64,000 bases of DNA from Ectorhizobium quercum (GTDB lineage Bacteria; Pseudomonadota; Alphaproteobacteria; Rhizobiales; Rhizobiaceae), in contig NZ_JANFPI010000010.1 of NCBI RefSeq assembly GCF_026552795.1, forward strand, positions 62,001-126,000, written 5' to 3'. The notes under the pieces were generated by a model that had not been told where the DNA came from, did not search any database, and saw nothing but the letters and a program-made list of their open reading frames with translations. Below are positions 1-8,507 of the stretch, piece after piece. Position numbers and translations under genes: made by a program. Each line of letters opens with the position of its first letter. The first letter of the stretch is position 1.

Positions 1-431
1 GCGGCGTGCTGACGGCCAAGTACCAGCCGGGCGAACAGCCGGCCGCCGACACCCGCGCCGGCCGCGGCGACAAGCGCATTCTGGAAACCGAATGGCGCCC
101 GGAATCGGTCGAGATCGCCCAGAAGGTCGCCGCCCATGCGGCGAAGAAAGGCATTTCCGCCGCCGACTTCGCGCTCGCCTGGGTGCTGAACAACCAGCTC
201 GTGACCGCCGCGATCACCGGCCCGCGCACCGAGGCGCACTGGGACAGCTATGTCCGTGCCCTCGATATCCGCCTGGACGCCGAGGACGAAGCGCTGGTCG
301 ACAGCCTCGTCACCACCGGCCATCCCTCGACCCCCGGATTCAACGATCCGAGCCACCCGGTCGAAGGCCGCGTGCCGCGCCATGCCGCCCCGGCGCCGCA
401 GCCCGGCGCTGCCGTGCGCGCGGTGGCGTAA
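1..431 (+). CDS. Aldo/keto reductase, C-terminal part (5' end outside window)
   Basis: The gene is already open at the left edge; the first visible residues read GVLTAKY, matching the G-G-L-L-T-G-K-Y segment that lines the cofactor pocket in NADPH-dependent aldo/keto reductases. The rest fits the end of the barrel: a helix with AADFALAWVLNN, then ITGPRT, the usual NADP-phosphate-binding stretch. About 142 residues are present, roughly 40% of a full enzyme. It lies 76 bp upstream of the DszC-like gene on the same strand and may share its transcript. The substrate cannot be told from this fragment. Confidence 0.85.
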   Translation, partial: GVLTAKYQPGEQPAADTRAGRGDKRILETEWRPESVEIAQKVAAHAAKKGISAADFALAWVLNNQLVTAAITGPRTEAHWDSYVRALDIRLDAEDEALVDSLVTTGHPSTPGFNDPSHPVEGRVPRHAAPAPQPGAAVRAVA

Positions 432-507
432 CCCGAACGATCCGGCCGCCGGCAGCGCTCTTCGTGCCGCCGGTGGCCCAACCGATAGTCTTGAGGAAAA
501 CCCTGTC

Positions 508-1746
508 ATGTCGAGCCCCGTCGCCCAGACCGCCACCGCAGACCGAACCGCCGTTCCGAGCCGCGAGGAGATTTTCGTCCGCGCGCGCGAAATTGCAGCG
601 GATGCAGCGAAGGACGCCGCAGCGCGCGACCTGACGGGCGAATTGCCGCTGGAGATCTACCGGAAGATCAAGGAGGCCAAGCTCGGCACGCTGCGCATTC
701 CCGCCTCGAAAGGCGGTCCGGGCGGCACGATTTCCGACTATATCGAGCTGCTGCTGATCCTCGGCGAAGCCGACAGCAACATTCCCCACGGGCTGCGCAG
801 CCACTTCAACTTCACCGAGACCCTGGCGCTCGCTCCCATCGAGCTTGAGGACCGCCGTCATCTCGAAAGCGTTCTGGCCGGCAAGCTCTTCGCCGGCGCC
901 CACACCGAGCAGGGCACGAAACGGCCGGGCGACATCACCACGCGGCTTTCCCGCGACGGCGACCGCTACCGGTTGAACGGCCGCAAGTGGTACGCCACCG
1001 GCACGGCGTTTGCCGATTTCGCCACTTTCAGCGCGCTGGACGACAATGGCGATCCGGTGAGCGTGCTGATCCCGGCCGACCGCGACGGCATCACCATCCT
1101 CGACGACTGGGACGGCATGGGCCAGCGCCTGACCGCGAGCGGAGGCGTCATCCTCGACAATGTCGAGGTCCTGCCGCACGAGCTGACGAGCCGCCGCCTG
1201 AATTCGGAGATCGGCCGCCATACTTCCACGCTGCGGCAGCTTCATCTCGCCGCGTCTGCCGCCGGCGCCGTGCAGGGCGCGGTGAAGGAGGGCATCGACT
1301 ACGTGCTGAAGCAGGCGCGCACCACTGCCCATTCCAGCGCCGAAACCGCCAATCAGGACCCCTTCGTGCAGAAATTCGTCGGAGAACTGTCCGCCGGGGC
1401 CTTCGCGGTGGTGACGCTGATCCGCGAGGCGGCCCGCGCCCTCGACCGGACCGCCGACGCCTTCGCAACCGGCGATGCCGAGGCCATCGATGCGGCGCTG
1501 ATCGAAAGCGCCCTGACGACGGCCCGCACGCAGATCGTCACCTCGCAGCTTGCGCTGAACGTGGCGACCAACATCTACGAACTGGGCGGCGCCTCCACCA
1601 CGTCGCGCGCGCTCAATCTCGACCGCCACTGGCGCAACATCCGCACGGTCTACAACCACAATCCGCTGCTGCACAAGGCGCGGGTGATCGGCGACTACTA
1701 TCTCAACGGCACCACGACCCATCTCCGGGAAGGCCGGGTGTTCTGA
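508..1746 (+). CDS. DszC/SfnB-like flavin monooxygenase of the acyl-CoA dehydrogenase fold (copy 1)
   Basis: A 412-residue protein of the acyl-CoA dehydrogenase superfamily that belongs to the monooxygenase branch (DszC, SfnB). Visible marks are the middle-domain run DDWDGMGQRLTASG and the C-terminal LDRHWRN(I/A)RT...HNP...IGDYYLNG block typical of DszC relatives, where acyl-CoA dehydrogenases would have their catalytic Glu region. By family such enzymes use FMNH2 and O2 to oxidise a sulfide to sulfoxide and sulfone. The start at 508 has TTGAGGAAAA just upstream; the frame stays open further 5' but shows no family similarity there. A paralogue lies at 12610-13869. The substrate is unknown. 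Confidence 0.85.
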   Translation: MSSPVAQTATADRTAVPSREEIFVRAREIAADAAKDAAARDLTGELPLEIYRKIKEAKLGTLRIPASKGGPGGTISDYIELLLILGEADSNIPHGLRSHFNFTETLALAPIELEDRRHLESVLAGKLFAGAHTEQGTKRPGDITTRLSRDGDRYRLNGRKWYATGTAFADFATFSALDDNGDPVSVLIPADRDGITILDDWDGMGQRLTASGGVILDNVEVLPHELTSRRLNSEIGRHTSTLRQLHLAASAAGAVQGAVKEGIDYVLKQARTTAHSSAETANQDPFVQKFVGELSAGAFAVVTLIREAARALDRTADAFATGDAEAIDAALIESALTTARTQIVTSQLALNVATNIYELGGASTTSRALNLDRHWRNIRTVYNHNPLLHKARVIGDYYLNGTTTHLREGRVF

Positions 1747-1765
1747 CGATGATGGTGGCGCGGCC

Positions 1766-2737
1766 ATGAGAACGGATGTCCTGACTTCCGCGCGAAACCG
1801 CGGCCAGCCCCGCCTGCCGACGCTTTCGCGCCTGCCGCCGCTGACCGCGCTGCGCGCTTTCGTGGTCACGGCGCGGCACGCGAGCTTCGCCCGCGCGGCG
1901 GAAGAACTGCATGTCTCGACCGCAGCCATCGGCCAGCAGGTGCGCATTCTCGAAACCCATCTCGGCCAGACGCTGTTCAGCCGCCAGCGCGGCGAACTGG
2001 CGCTGACCGAGGCCGGAGCGGCCCTTTATCCCGGCCTGGCCGACGCCTTCGAATCGATGGTCGAAAGCATTTCCGGCCTGATCCGCGTCGGCGCGAGGCC
2101 GACCCTTAGCCTCGTCGCCGATTCGTCCTTCGCCGCTCGCCTGCTCGCGCCGCGGCTGGGACGATTGCGGCAGGGTCTTGCCGATGTCGAACTGTCGATT
2201 TCGACGCTGGAGGGAGGCCGTTTCGATCCCGCGCGCTTCGATGCCGATGGCGCCATCGTCGCCATTTCCGAACCGGTGGCCGGCTTCGTCTGCGAAACGC
2301 TGTTCGACGATGCCGCCATCGCGGTCTGCACGCCGGACTTTGCCGGGCGCCACGGCCTTTACGGCGCGCCGGAGCGGCTGCGGGACGCATCTGTCGAGAC
2401 CCTGCGCGACGGCGGCGACGACCCCGCCTTCGAATGGACGAATTGGCTGCGCGCCTGCGCCATCGGCGTCAGGCCGGCCCGCACCGGCCCGCGCTTCTCC
2501 AACCAGCCCGTCCTGATCGAGGCGACGCTGGCCGGCCACGGCATTTCCCTGCTCAGGCAATCCCTCGTGCTCGGCGAACTGCACAGCGGACGTCTGGTGG
2601 CTCCCTTCGGCACCCCGCAGCCGACCGCGAGCCGCTATCACCTCGTGACCAGCCCCGAGCGGCGGCGCCAGCCGGAAATCGATTTCCTTCTCACCCTCCT
2701 GCGCGACCGCGACAGAAAGATCGGCGCAGCAGCCTGA
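1766..2737 (+). CDS. LysR-type transcriptional regulator
   Basis: A 323-residue LysR-family activator or repressor. The winged helix-turn-helix is clear at about residues 20-80 (LTALRAFVVTARHASFARAAEEL, then VSTAAIGQQVRILE and LFSRQRG), followed by a periplasmic-binding-protein-like effector domain. The N-terminal domain resembles the GcvA subgroup. It starts 19 bp after the DszC-like gene and is probably cotranscribed with it, so it is the most obvious candidate regulator for the surrounding sulfur genes, although LysR genes usually diverge from their targets. The effector is unknown. Confidence 0.88.
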   Translation: MRTDVLTSARNRGQPRLPTLSRLPPLTALRAFVVTARHASFARAAEELHVSTAAIGQQVRILETHLGQTLFSRQRGELALTEAGAALYPGLADAFESMVESISGLIRVGARPTLSLVADSSFAARLLAPRLGRLRQGLADVELSISTLEGGRFDPARFDADGAIVAISEPVAGFVCETLFDDAAIAVCTPDFAGRHGLYGAPERLRDASVETLRDGGDDPAFEWTNWLRACAIGVRPARTGPRFSNQPVLIEATLAGHGISLLRQSLVLGELHSGRLVAPFGTPQPTASRYHLVTSPERRRQPEIDFLLTLLRDRDRKIGAAA

Positions 2738-2789
2738 CACCCCCGGAATGGATGAAGACATCGAGGATGTGCTTCCCGGCTCTGGTGCA

Positions 2790-2821
2790 GTCCGGGCGCG
2801 AGCGTGGCGCCGCGCCCGGAC
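2790..2821. terminator. Strong hairpin between convergent genes
   Basis: GTCCGGGCGCG (2790-2800) pairs perfectly with CGCGCCCGGAC (2811-2821) around a 10-nt loop. It sits between the ends of the convergent LysR and DUF3088 genes, where a shared terminator is expected. There is no clear U-tract on either side, so termination is inferred from position and stem strength. Confidence 0.5.
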
Positions 2822-2888
2822 CTGGGCCGCACGTGACTGGACACGCACCGGCCGTTCGGATCGGAACAGGCCCGGATTCCGGTTATGT

Positions 2889-3227
2889 TCAGTGCAGCAG
2901 CGGAAAACCGTGACGCTCGGCCAGAAGTTCGAGAATCCGCTTCGTGTCCTGCACGAAACGCGTCTCTCCGTGCCACGCGGCATCTTCCGGGGCATCGCCG
3001 GCGAACACCAGAAGCGGAAGCCCCTGATTTTCCTCGCCGACGGCGGCAATCACCGCCTCGCGCGGGCGCGGGAAGCCCACGCGGTGAATATCGAGCCGCG
3101 CGGCAAGTTCGGGAAAGCTCGCCAGCAATCCCTCGACCTGGTTGCAATAGGGGCAGACGAAACGGACGCCCGGATGCTTCGGATCCTCGAAGCCGGGGGC
3201 GATCAGAAAAAGCGTATCCTTGGCCAT
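2889..3227 (-). CDS. DUF3088 (thioredoxin-like) protein
   Basis: A 112-residue soluble protein resembling the DUF3088 family. It begins MAKDTLFLIAPGFEDP and has a CPYC motif (FVCPYCNQVEGLL) at about residues 25-28, in the position of a thioredoxin-fold redox-active pair, followed by PRP and a conserved C-terminal FVQDTKRILELLA segment. The start at 3227 is chosen because GGAG lies 5 nt upstream; a longer frame to 3266 lacks this. Its function is not established; a disulfide or glutaredoxin-like role is an inference from the CxxC. It is monocistronic on the minus strand, convergent with the LysR gene. Confidence 0.75.
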   Translation of the reverse strand: MAKDTLFLIAPGFEDPKHPGVRFVCPYCNQVEGLLASFPELAARLDIHRVGFPRPREAVIAAVGEENQGLPLLVFAGDAPEDAAWHGETRFVQDTKRILELLAERHGFPLLH

Positions 3228-3365
3228 GATCTCCAACATGATATCGTGAAGCGATCTCTCACGCAAAAGACCTTGCCCGGTGGCAACGCCTCTCGCCAGA
3301 CAACTATTTTTCGCGATCCGCCAAGAATAATTTCGTCACGAAGGCGGTCGGAAACAGAAACGCGA

Positions 3366-3396
3366 AAGGCCCCGGCGGTTCCCGCGCCGGAGCCTT
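3366..3396 (-). terminator. Intrinsic terminator after binding-protein gene
   Basis: AAGGCCCCGGCG (3366-3377) pairs with CGCCGGAGCCTT (3385-3396) with one G-U wobble. Read on the minus strand the stem is followed by a T-rich stretch, 25-55 nt past the stop of the gene ending at 3421. Confidence 0.65.
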
Positions 3397-3420
3397 CGCA
3401 TGACAGCCGGGAAAGGCCGG

Positions 3421-5010
3421 TCAGCTCTTCTTCCACGCCGTCGCCAGATCGCCGGAGCCGACATCCGCGGTCGTCACCACCCTCTCGATACGCCTGTTGC
3501 GCACGACCACGCTCGGCAGCGCCACCACCGAGAAATTGGGCAATTCCGCGCCGGTGATCTTCTGGATGTCCCTGAACAGGGCGGCGCGCTTTTCCTCGTC
3601 CACTTCCACGGCCGCGGCGCGGAAGAGATCGTCCACCTTCGGATTGTCGTAATGGGCGGCGTTGACATAGGGCGCGATGTTTTTGATGCCGTCGGACCAA
3701 TAGAGGCGCTGGACGCCCGCGGTCGGATCGAACAGGCGGCTGATGCCGTTCAGGTTGATGTCGAAACCGCGCTCGGTATAGACGCGCCGGATGAAGGTGG
3801 CGAGATCGCCTTCGAGAATATCGACCCGGACACCCAGCTTGCCGAAGGAGGACTTGATGTATTCCGAGGTCTTGCGGAAGGTATCGCCCGGAATGAAGGT
3901 GAGCCTGAGCGGGAAGCGCGTTCCGTCCGCGCCCTTCGGATGGCCTGCCTTGTCGAGCAGTTCGTTGGCCTTGTCGAGATCGAACGCGTATTGGAACGGT
4001 TCCTCGTCGTTATAGGCGGCAAAGACCGCGGGGATATTGGAGCCGGCCGCTTTCGCCGTGCCGTAAAAGACGTTGTCGATGATGAACTGGCGGTCGATCG
4101 CATGCGCCAGCGCGTGGCGGACCTCCTGCTTGGCCAGAATCGGGTTTTCAAGGTTGAATTCGAAAACCTGGGCATTGTTGAGATAGGTGTCGGTATAGAC
4201 GTCCACCTCCAGGTCCGGGTTCTGGCGCAGGCGGTCGAGATCGGCGAACGCCACGGCGAAGCTGTAGTCGGCCTCGCCGGTCTCCAGCGCGATGGAGGCC
4301 GCGGCGGCATCGCCGAGGAAACGGGCGACATAGCCGTCGAGATGCGGCAGCCCCTCCTGCCAGTAATCAGGATTACGCTTCAGCTTCACATAGCTGCCGC
4401 GCTGCCATTCCTCGAAGACGAAGGGACCGGTGCCGACCGGCGCATTGCCGTTCGGGCTTTCGCCGTAATTGTCCGACGGGTAGGTGTGTGCGGCCAGAAT
4501 GGGCGTCTCGCCGCCGGTCAATGCGCGCAGCAGGTAGGGTGTCGGTTTCGACAGCACGACGACCGCCGTCAGCGGGTCGGGCGTCTCGACATCCTCGACA
4601 TTGGCGAAGGTGATGCGGCCGCGCGGACCGACTTTCTTGAAGGCGAGGAGCGAGAACTTCACGTCTTCGGAGGTGAAGGGCTTGCCATCGTGCCATTTCA
4701 CACCTTCACGCAGCTTGAACGTATGGCGAAGCCCGTCCTCGGAGAGAGACCATGACGTCGCCAGCACCGGCTCGGGCTTGAATTCGGCATCGAACCGCAC
4801 CAGACCTTCGAGGATCTTGGTGGAGATTTCCCGCGTGCGGGTGTTGGATTCGAGCAGCGGCACCAGCGTCGTCGGCTCCCCGACCGCGACGAAGGTGGCG
4901 ACGCCGCCCTTTTGCGGGCCTTCCCCGGCGGAAAAGGCAAGGGACGGCAGGAAGGCGGTGCCGCCGAGTGCCGCGCCGAGCAGCAGGGTTTTACGTCTTG
5001 TCAGATCCAT
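3421..5010 (-). CDS. Peptide/nickel-type ABC transporter substrate-binding protein (orphan, copy 1)
   Basis: A 529-residue family-5 solute-binding protein. The N-terminus has TRRK followed by a hydrophobic stretch (LLLGAALGGTAFLPSLAFSAG), so export by Tat or Sec is likely. Family marks include GVKWHDGKPFTSEDVKFS, VGTGPFVFEEW and the LKRNPDYW segment. The start at 5010 has GAGGAAA upstream. It follows the flavin monooxygenase gene by 140 bp on the same strand. No permease or ATPase is adjacent; the nearest complete transporter is at 20012-23474. It is clearly paralogous to the protein at 9752-11356 (both share PRGRIT and VETPDPLTAV). The ligand is unknown; context suggests an organosulfur compound. 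Confidence 0.88.
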   Translation of the reverse strand: MDLTRRKTLLLGAALGGTAFLPSLAFSAGEGPQKGGVATFVAVGEPTTLVPLLESNTRTREISTKILEGLVRFDAEFKPEPVLATSWSLSEDGLRHTFKLREGVKWHDGKPFTSEDVKFSLLAFKKVGPRGRITFANVEDVETPDPLTAVVVLSKPTPYLLRALTGGETPILAAHTYPSDNYGESPNGNAPVGTGPFVFEEWQRGSYVKLKRNPDYWQEGLPHLDGYVARFLGDAAAASIALETGEADYSFAVAFADLDRLRQNPDLEVDVYTDTYLNNAQVFEFNLENPILAKQEVRHALAHAIDRQFIIDNVFYGTAKAAGSNIPAVFAAYNDEEPFQYAFDLDKANELLDKAGHPKGADGTRFPLRLTFIPGDTFRKTSEYIKSSFGKLGVRVDILEGDLATFIRRVYTERGFDINLNGISRLFDPTAGVQRLYWSDGIKNIAPYVNAAHYDNPKVDDLFRAAAVEVDEEKRAALFRDIQKITGAELPNFSVVALPSVVVRNRRIERVVTTADVGSGDLATAWKKS

Positions 5011-5150
5011 AAGTGTTTCCTCTTCTTTATGGGCGACACTCACCGGATCGGTGGCGAGGGCCGCGGGCATGTCCTTGAAAAAGCAATGATCGTCCCTCCC
5101 GCGACCATGCGGCCGCAGGTCTTTCTTCCTTCGTTCGGGCAATGATCCGG

Positions 5151-6320
5151 TCAGAGCCGGAGGTCGGCCTCCTTCAGGAGCGGCAGGATTCGCTCGGCGA
5201 AATAGTCCAGATCCGCGCGGAAATCGTAGAAATTGAGCTGAACCCCGTCGATCCCGGCCTTCTTCAGGCCGACAAGCTGGTCGACGACCTGTTCGGGAGA
5301 GCCGATGATCTCGATATTGCCGCCGAGATTGCGGCCCTGCTTGTGACGGGCGTCACCACGGCCGCGCCAGGCATGGGCGTCGCTGTCGTAGTTGTTGGTG
5401 GCGAAGGCGCGCGTGCCGGGCTGCGGCTTGCCGGCCTCGATCGCATCGGCATAGGCAAGCGCCTCCTTCTCCGTGTCGCGGGAAACGACGATCGGGTTGA
5501 TGATCGCCTTGACCTGACGGCCATAGGCGGCGGCGCGATTCTTGAGCGTCGCGATATGGTCGGGAAGCGTTTCCAGCGCGCTGTCGATATGCGCGCCGCC
5601 GGGGGAGGTCACGAAAACCAGGTCCGAATGACGGGCGGCGAAATCGAAACCGGCCGGCGAGCCGGTTGCCGTCACGAGGTTCGGCCGGCCGAACAGCGGC
5701 TTCGGCGTGATCCAGCCGTTATTGATCGACCAGGGATTGAGCTTGCCCTCATAGGAGAAGTTCTCCGTCTCCGTCCAGAGGCGGTGCAGGACGTCGAACA
5801 GTTCGGACGTCATGTCGTAGCGCTTGTCGTGGTCGATGCGCTGCCAGCCGAACATCTCGTGCTCGACGGCCCGGTGCCCGGTGACGATGTTGATGCCCCA
5901 GCGGCCCCTGGAGATATGGTCGAGCGTCGCGCCGTATTTGGCTAGATGCAGCGGGTGCAGCGGGCCGTAGAGAACGTGGATCGTCGAGATCAGCAGGATG
6001 TTTTTCGTGATGGCCGACATGGCGCCGAGCGCGATGAAGCTGTCGAGCGAGGCCGACCCGTCATATCCGCCCTTGGGCAGCCATTGCGTGCGGCTGAAGG
6101 CGATCTCGAATCCCAGTTCGTCGGCCTTCTTCACCAGTTCGGCATTGTAGTCGAAGGTCCAGCTGTTGCTGGTCGGCACGCTGGAGAAGTTGATGTCCTG
6201 AAGGTTGAGAAACAGGCCGAGCATCAGCGGCTGTTTCGATGCGCGGCTCAGCGGGCTATCCTCGAAATCGAGCGGTCCCTTGAGTTCCGGGCCGGTGGCC
6301 TGCGGTGCGGTCAATGCCAT
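5151..6320 (-). CDS. LLM-class FMN-dependent monooxygenase, SfnG/RutA-like
   Basis: A 389-residue luciferase-fold flavin monooxygenase. Marks of the family are FDYNAELVKKADELGFE near the start, TLDHISRGRWGINIVTGH in the middle (the typical G-R-x-G-x-N-x-V-T-G loop near FMN) and the C-terminal LKKAGIDGVQLNF(Y)DF. The closest groups I can place it with are dimethylsulfone monooxygenase SfnG and RutA. Such enzymes use FMNH2 and O2 to cleave C-S or amide C-N bonds. Its start overlaps the end of the upstream NmrA-like gene by 10 bp, indicating translational coupling within the DszB-like operon. The substrate is unknown. Confidence 0.85.
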   Translation of the reverse strand: MALTAPQATGPELKGPLDFEDSPLSRASKQPLMLGLFLNLQDINFSSVPTSNSWTFDYNAELVKKADELGFEIAFSRTQWLPKGGYDGSASLDSFIALGAMSAITKNILLISTIHVLYGPLHPLHLAKYGATLDHISRGRWGINIVTGHRAVEHEMFGWQRIDHDKRYDMTSELFDVLHRLWTETENFSYEGKLNPWSINNGWITPKPLFGRPNLVTATGSPAGFDFAARHSDLVFVTSPGGAHIDSALETLPDHIATLKNRAAAYGRQVKAIINPIVVSRDTEKEALAYADAIEAGKPQPGTRAFATNNYDSDAHAWRGRGDARHKQGRNLGGNIEIIGSPEQVVDQLVGLKKAGIDGVQLNFYDFRADLDYFAERILPLLKEADLRL

Positions 6321-7204
6321 GTCTTTTCTCCTGTCGAAACTTTCAGAGGCGAAGCGGAGGCGAACTGGTTCGCCAGGAAGCGCTCGGCGCTGCGCGGCGG
6401 CCTGCCGGTCAACCGCTTCACCGTATCCGTCACGGATGCCGCCAGTCCCTCGACCATAAGCTCGATGAATTCCGCAATGGCCCGCCGCTCGAAAGCCGCC
6501 AGATGCGGCGGCACCCCGGCATGTGCGGTTTCGGACAGCGCCAGAGGACGCTTCAGCACCCCTGCCGCGATACGCGCGATATCGACGGCGGTGAGGGCCT
6601 CCCCGCCGGTCAGGACCAGCGGTCCGTCAATGAGCTTTTCGGCAAGCAGAGCGTGGACGGCAACCTCGGCAATATCTTCCGCGTCGATGTAGGACACCGC
6701 AGCACCGCCGTAACGCACCGGCAGATGCTCACCGCGGGCCGCCGCAGCGACGACGGGCGCCAGCGAAACCTGCATCCACGCGTTGGGGCGGATCGCGACA
6801 TGGGGCACGCCGCTGCGCTTCAGATGGGCCTCGACCTCGGCATGCGCCGCACCGGACACGGAACGGTCGGCGTTTTCGATCGTCCAGTCCGAGCCGGATA
6901 TCTTGACGATCCGCCCGATGCCGGCGGCGACGGCGGCATCGATGGCCCCGTTCTGGTAGGCGGCCAGACGCTCGCCGATCGGCGACAGCAGGAACAGCCG
7001 TTCCGCACCGGAAAAGACCGCCGGCAGGCGGGACGGCTCGGCGAAATCCCCGGCAGCCAGCTCGACTCGGTCGCCCCACAGGCGGGCCGCGTCCTGCGGA
7101 CGGCGGGTCAGAACGCGAACGCGCTCCTTCCTCTCCAGAAGGCGGCGGACGACGCGCTGGCCGAGCCTGCCGGTTGCTCCCGTCACGATAGTGATGCCGG
7201 ACAT
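6311..7204 (-). CDS. NmrA-like NAD(P)-binding oxidoreductase (atypical SDR)
   Basis: A 297-residue Rossmann protein with an N-terminal ITIVTGATGRLGQRVVRRLL dinucleotide-binding motif (GATGxxG) and R-V-L-T-R-R at the end of beta-2, which favours NADP(H). The body follows NmrA/QOR2-type atypical SDRs (SDR_a5 style: FSGAERLFLLSP, RIVKISGSDW, RPNAWMQ). It lies 9 bp downstream of the DszB-like gene and overlaps the flavin monooxygenase gene. It could be a sensor or a quinone or carbonyl reductase; the tight operon suggests it acts on a product of the desulfurization steps or supplies redox balance, but that is inference. Confidence 0.8.
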   Translation of the reverse strand: MSGITIVTGATGRLGQRVVRRLLERKERVRVLTRRPQDAARLWGDRVELAAGDFAEPSRLPAVFSGAERLFLLSPIGERLAAYQNGAIDAAVAAGIGRIVKISGSDWTIENADRSVSGAAHAEVEAHLKRSGVPHVAIRPNAWMQVSLAPVVAAAARGEHLPVRYGGAAVSYIDAEDIAEVAVHALLAEKLIDGPLVLTGGEALTAVDIARIAAGVLKRPLALSETAHAGVPPHLAAFERRAIAEFIELMVEGLAASVTDTVKRLTGRPPRSAERFLANQFASASPLKVSTGEKTWH

Positions 7205-7213
7205 GAACTCTCC

Positions 7214-8269
7214 TCAATGCGCCAGGTGGTTGCGCGCCAGTGCGAGCGGTCGGGCATCCACCCAGTCGTCGACGTTGAAGTGGGCGGGAATGAACCCCCA
7301 TTCGAGGAGGAAGTCCCTGAAATGGGCGATGGCGCCGATCTCGGCCGGATCGAGATCCAGCGTCAGATGGCGGTGCAGATCGGCGCCGTTGGCGGCGCGC
7401 ACGGCCTCTTCGCTGGCGCCGATCTCGCGGGCGACGAAACGGACCGCCTCGTCCGGATTGTCCCGCGCCCATTCCTCGACCCGCTGCACGGCAACGACGA
7501 GTTCGGCGACCAGATCGGGACGCTCGTCGGCGAAGGTGGCGTCCACCGTCAGCGGGCGCGGCGTGCCGTTATTGATGCGGATGGCCGGATCGGGATGGAA
7601 GCCGGTCGAGACGACGATGCGCGCGCCGATCAGGTTAGCGACCGTCACGCCTTCCGCCCCCTTGACGAAGAAGGCGTCGATCAGGCCGCGATGCAGGGCG
7701 GCGATCTCCTCGCCATAGGGCAGGCGACGGCGCAGCCCGTGCAGGCGCCCGTCGTCGGGACCGGACAGGACAGGCTCGTCCGACACGAGATCGACCAGAT
7801 CGACATCGGCAACGGCAAGGCCCGAAACCGTCAGCGCCGAAACGATGCCCTTGAGCGAGGTGGCGCGCTGGAAGTCGATGATTTCCCCGGGACGGCGGGG
7901 AAGGCCGATCTTTCGCCCGGCAAGGTCCGCGCCGCTAGCGATGCCGGTTTCGGGAAGGGTGATGACGGCCTGGAACTCGTCGGTTCTCGTCAACCCGATC
8001 AGCCGCGTCTTGCGCCCGCCGGACCGCGCCCATATCGGCGGAATATTACCGCCTTGCCGGAAGGACCAGTCGAGGCGGTGATCGAAATGGCTCTGGCGGA
8101 TCGCCGGATCGAGGGAATCGCGGATGGAGGACACCGCAATGCCATGCCGGACGAACGTTTCCTCCACCCAACCCAACTGGGCCGCGATGGAAAGCGGCGT
8201 CGGCGCCGGGCAACGCGTATACCATACGGCGTCTGGTTTCGTCCGGTTGCGGAGGGCGGCATCGGTCAT
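7214..8269 (-). CDS. DszB-like sulfinate desulfinase
   Basis: A 351-residue protein of the periplasmic-binding-protein fold that has no signal peptide, so it should be cytoplasmic. It resembles 2'-hydroxybiphenyl-2-sulfinate desulfinase DszB rather than a transporter subunit. The segment TRCPAPTPLS places a Cys (residue 20) where DszB has catalytic Cys27, and HFDHRLDWSFRQGGNIPP keeps the His (61) and Arg (71) at the same 10-residue spacing as DszB His60 and Arg70, plus the GG-x-IPP run. DszB releases sulfite from an aryl sulfinate. It is the first gene of a minus-strand operon with the NmrA-like, SfnG-like and binding-protein genes. A SsuA-like binding protein is the alternative annotation; the active-site match argues against it. 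Confidence 0.8.
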   Translation of the reverse strand: MTDAALRNRTKPDAVWYTRCPAPTPLSIAAQLGWVEETFVRHGIAVSSIRDSLDPAIRQSHFDHRLDWSFRQGGNIPPIWARSGGRKTRLIGLTRTDEFQAVITLPETGIASGADLAGRKIGLPRRPGEIIDFQRATSLKGIVSALTVSGLAVADVDLVDLVSDEPVLSGPDDGRLHGLRRRLPYGEEIAALHRGLIDAFFVKGAEGVTVANLIGARIVVSTGFHPDPAIRINNGTPRPLTVDATFADERPDLVAELVVAVQRVEEWARDNPDEAVRFVAREIGASEEAVRAANGADLHRHLTLDLDPAEIGAIAHFRDFLLEWGFIPAHFNVDDWVDARPLALARNHLAH

Positions 8270-8331
8270 GGGCGTCCTGTACCTGGAATGACGGTCGCTG
8301 CCATGCTAGGCCAAAACACTGATTGTCTATA

Positions 8332-8350
8332 GCTATTATGTACTAATAGC
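8332..8350. promoter_or_regulatory. Perfect inverted repeat upstream of the DszB-like operon (candidate operator)
   Basis: GCTATTA-TGTAC-TAATAGC is a perfect 7-5-7 inverted repeat in an AT-rich patch 63-81 bp upstream of the DszB-like start. The size and position suit a LysR- or GntR-type regulator site, but no protein is assigned. Confidence 0.5.
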
Positions 8351-8449
8351 GGTGCGATAACGGATGGAAATCACCTCTTCGGGGCCGCCGCTAGAATTGT
8401 CTTTCACACGCCGCCCACGCAAACCGCAACACGCCGCGGCGACGGGAAT

Positions 8450-8486
8450 TAAAAAAAGCCCGCGGGATCGCTTCCGCGGGCCTTTT
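8450..8486 (-). terminator. Intrinsic terminator of the nitroreductase gene
   Basis: GCCCGCGG (8458-8465) pairs with CCGCGGGC (8474-8481) around an 8-nt loop. On the minus strand the stem is followed by a run of seven T (complement of A 8451-8457), about 25 nt past the stop at 8508. This is a classic Rho-independent terminator. Confidence 0.85.
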
Positions 8487-8507
8487 CGCCATCGACAATC
8501 CAGCCGC

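Noticed and set aside
340..1947. 535-codon minus-strand open frame across the first DszC-like gene
   Set aside because: Antisense shadow caused by the third-position GC bias; no recognisable domain, and the plus-strand gene has clear family motifs and a ribosome site.
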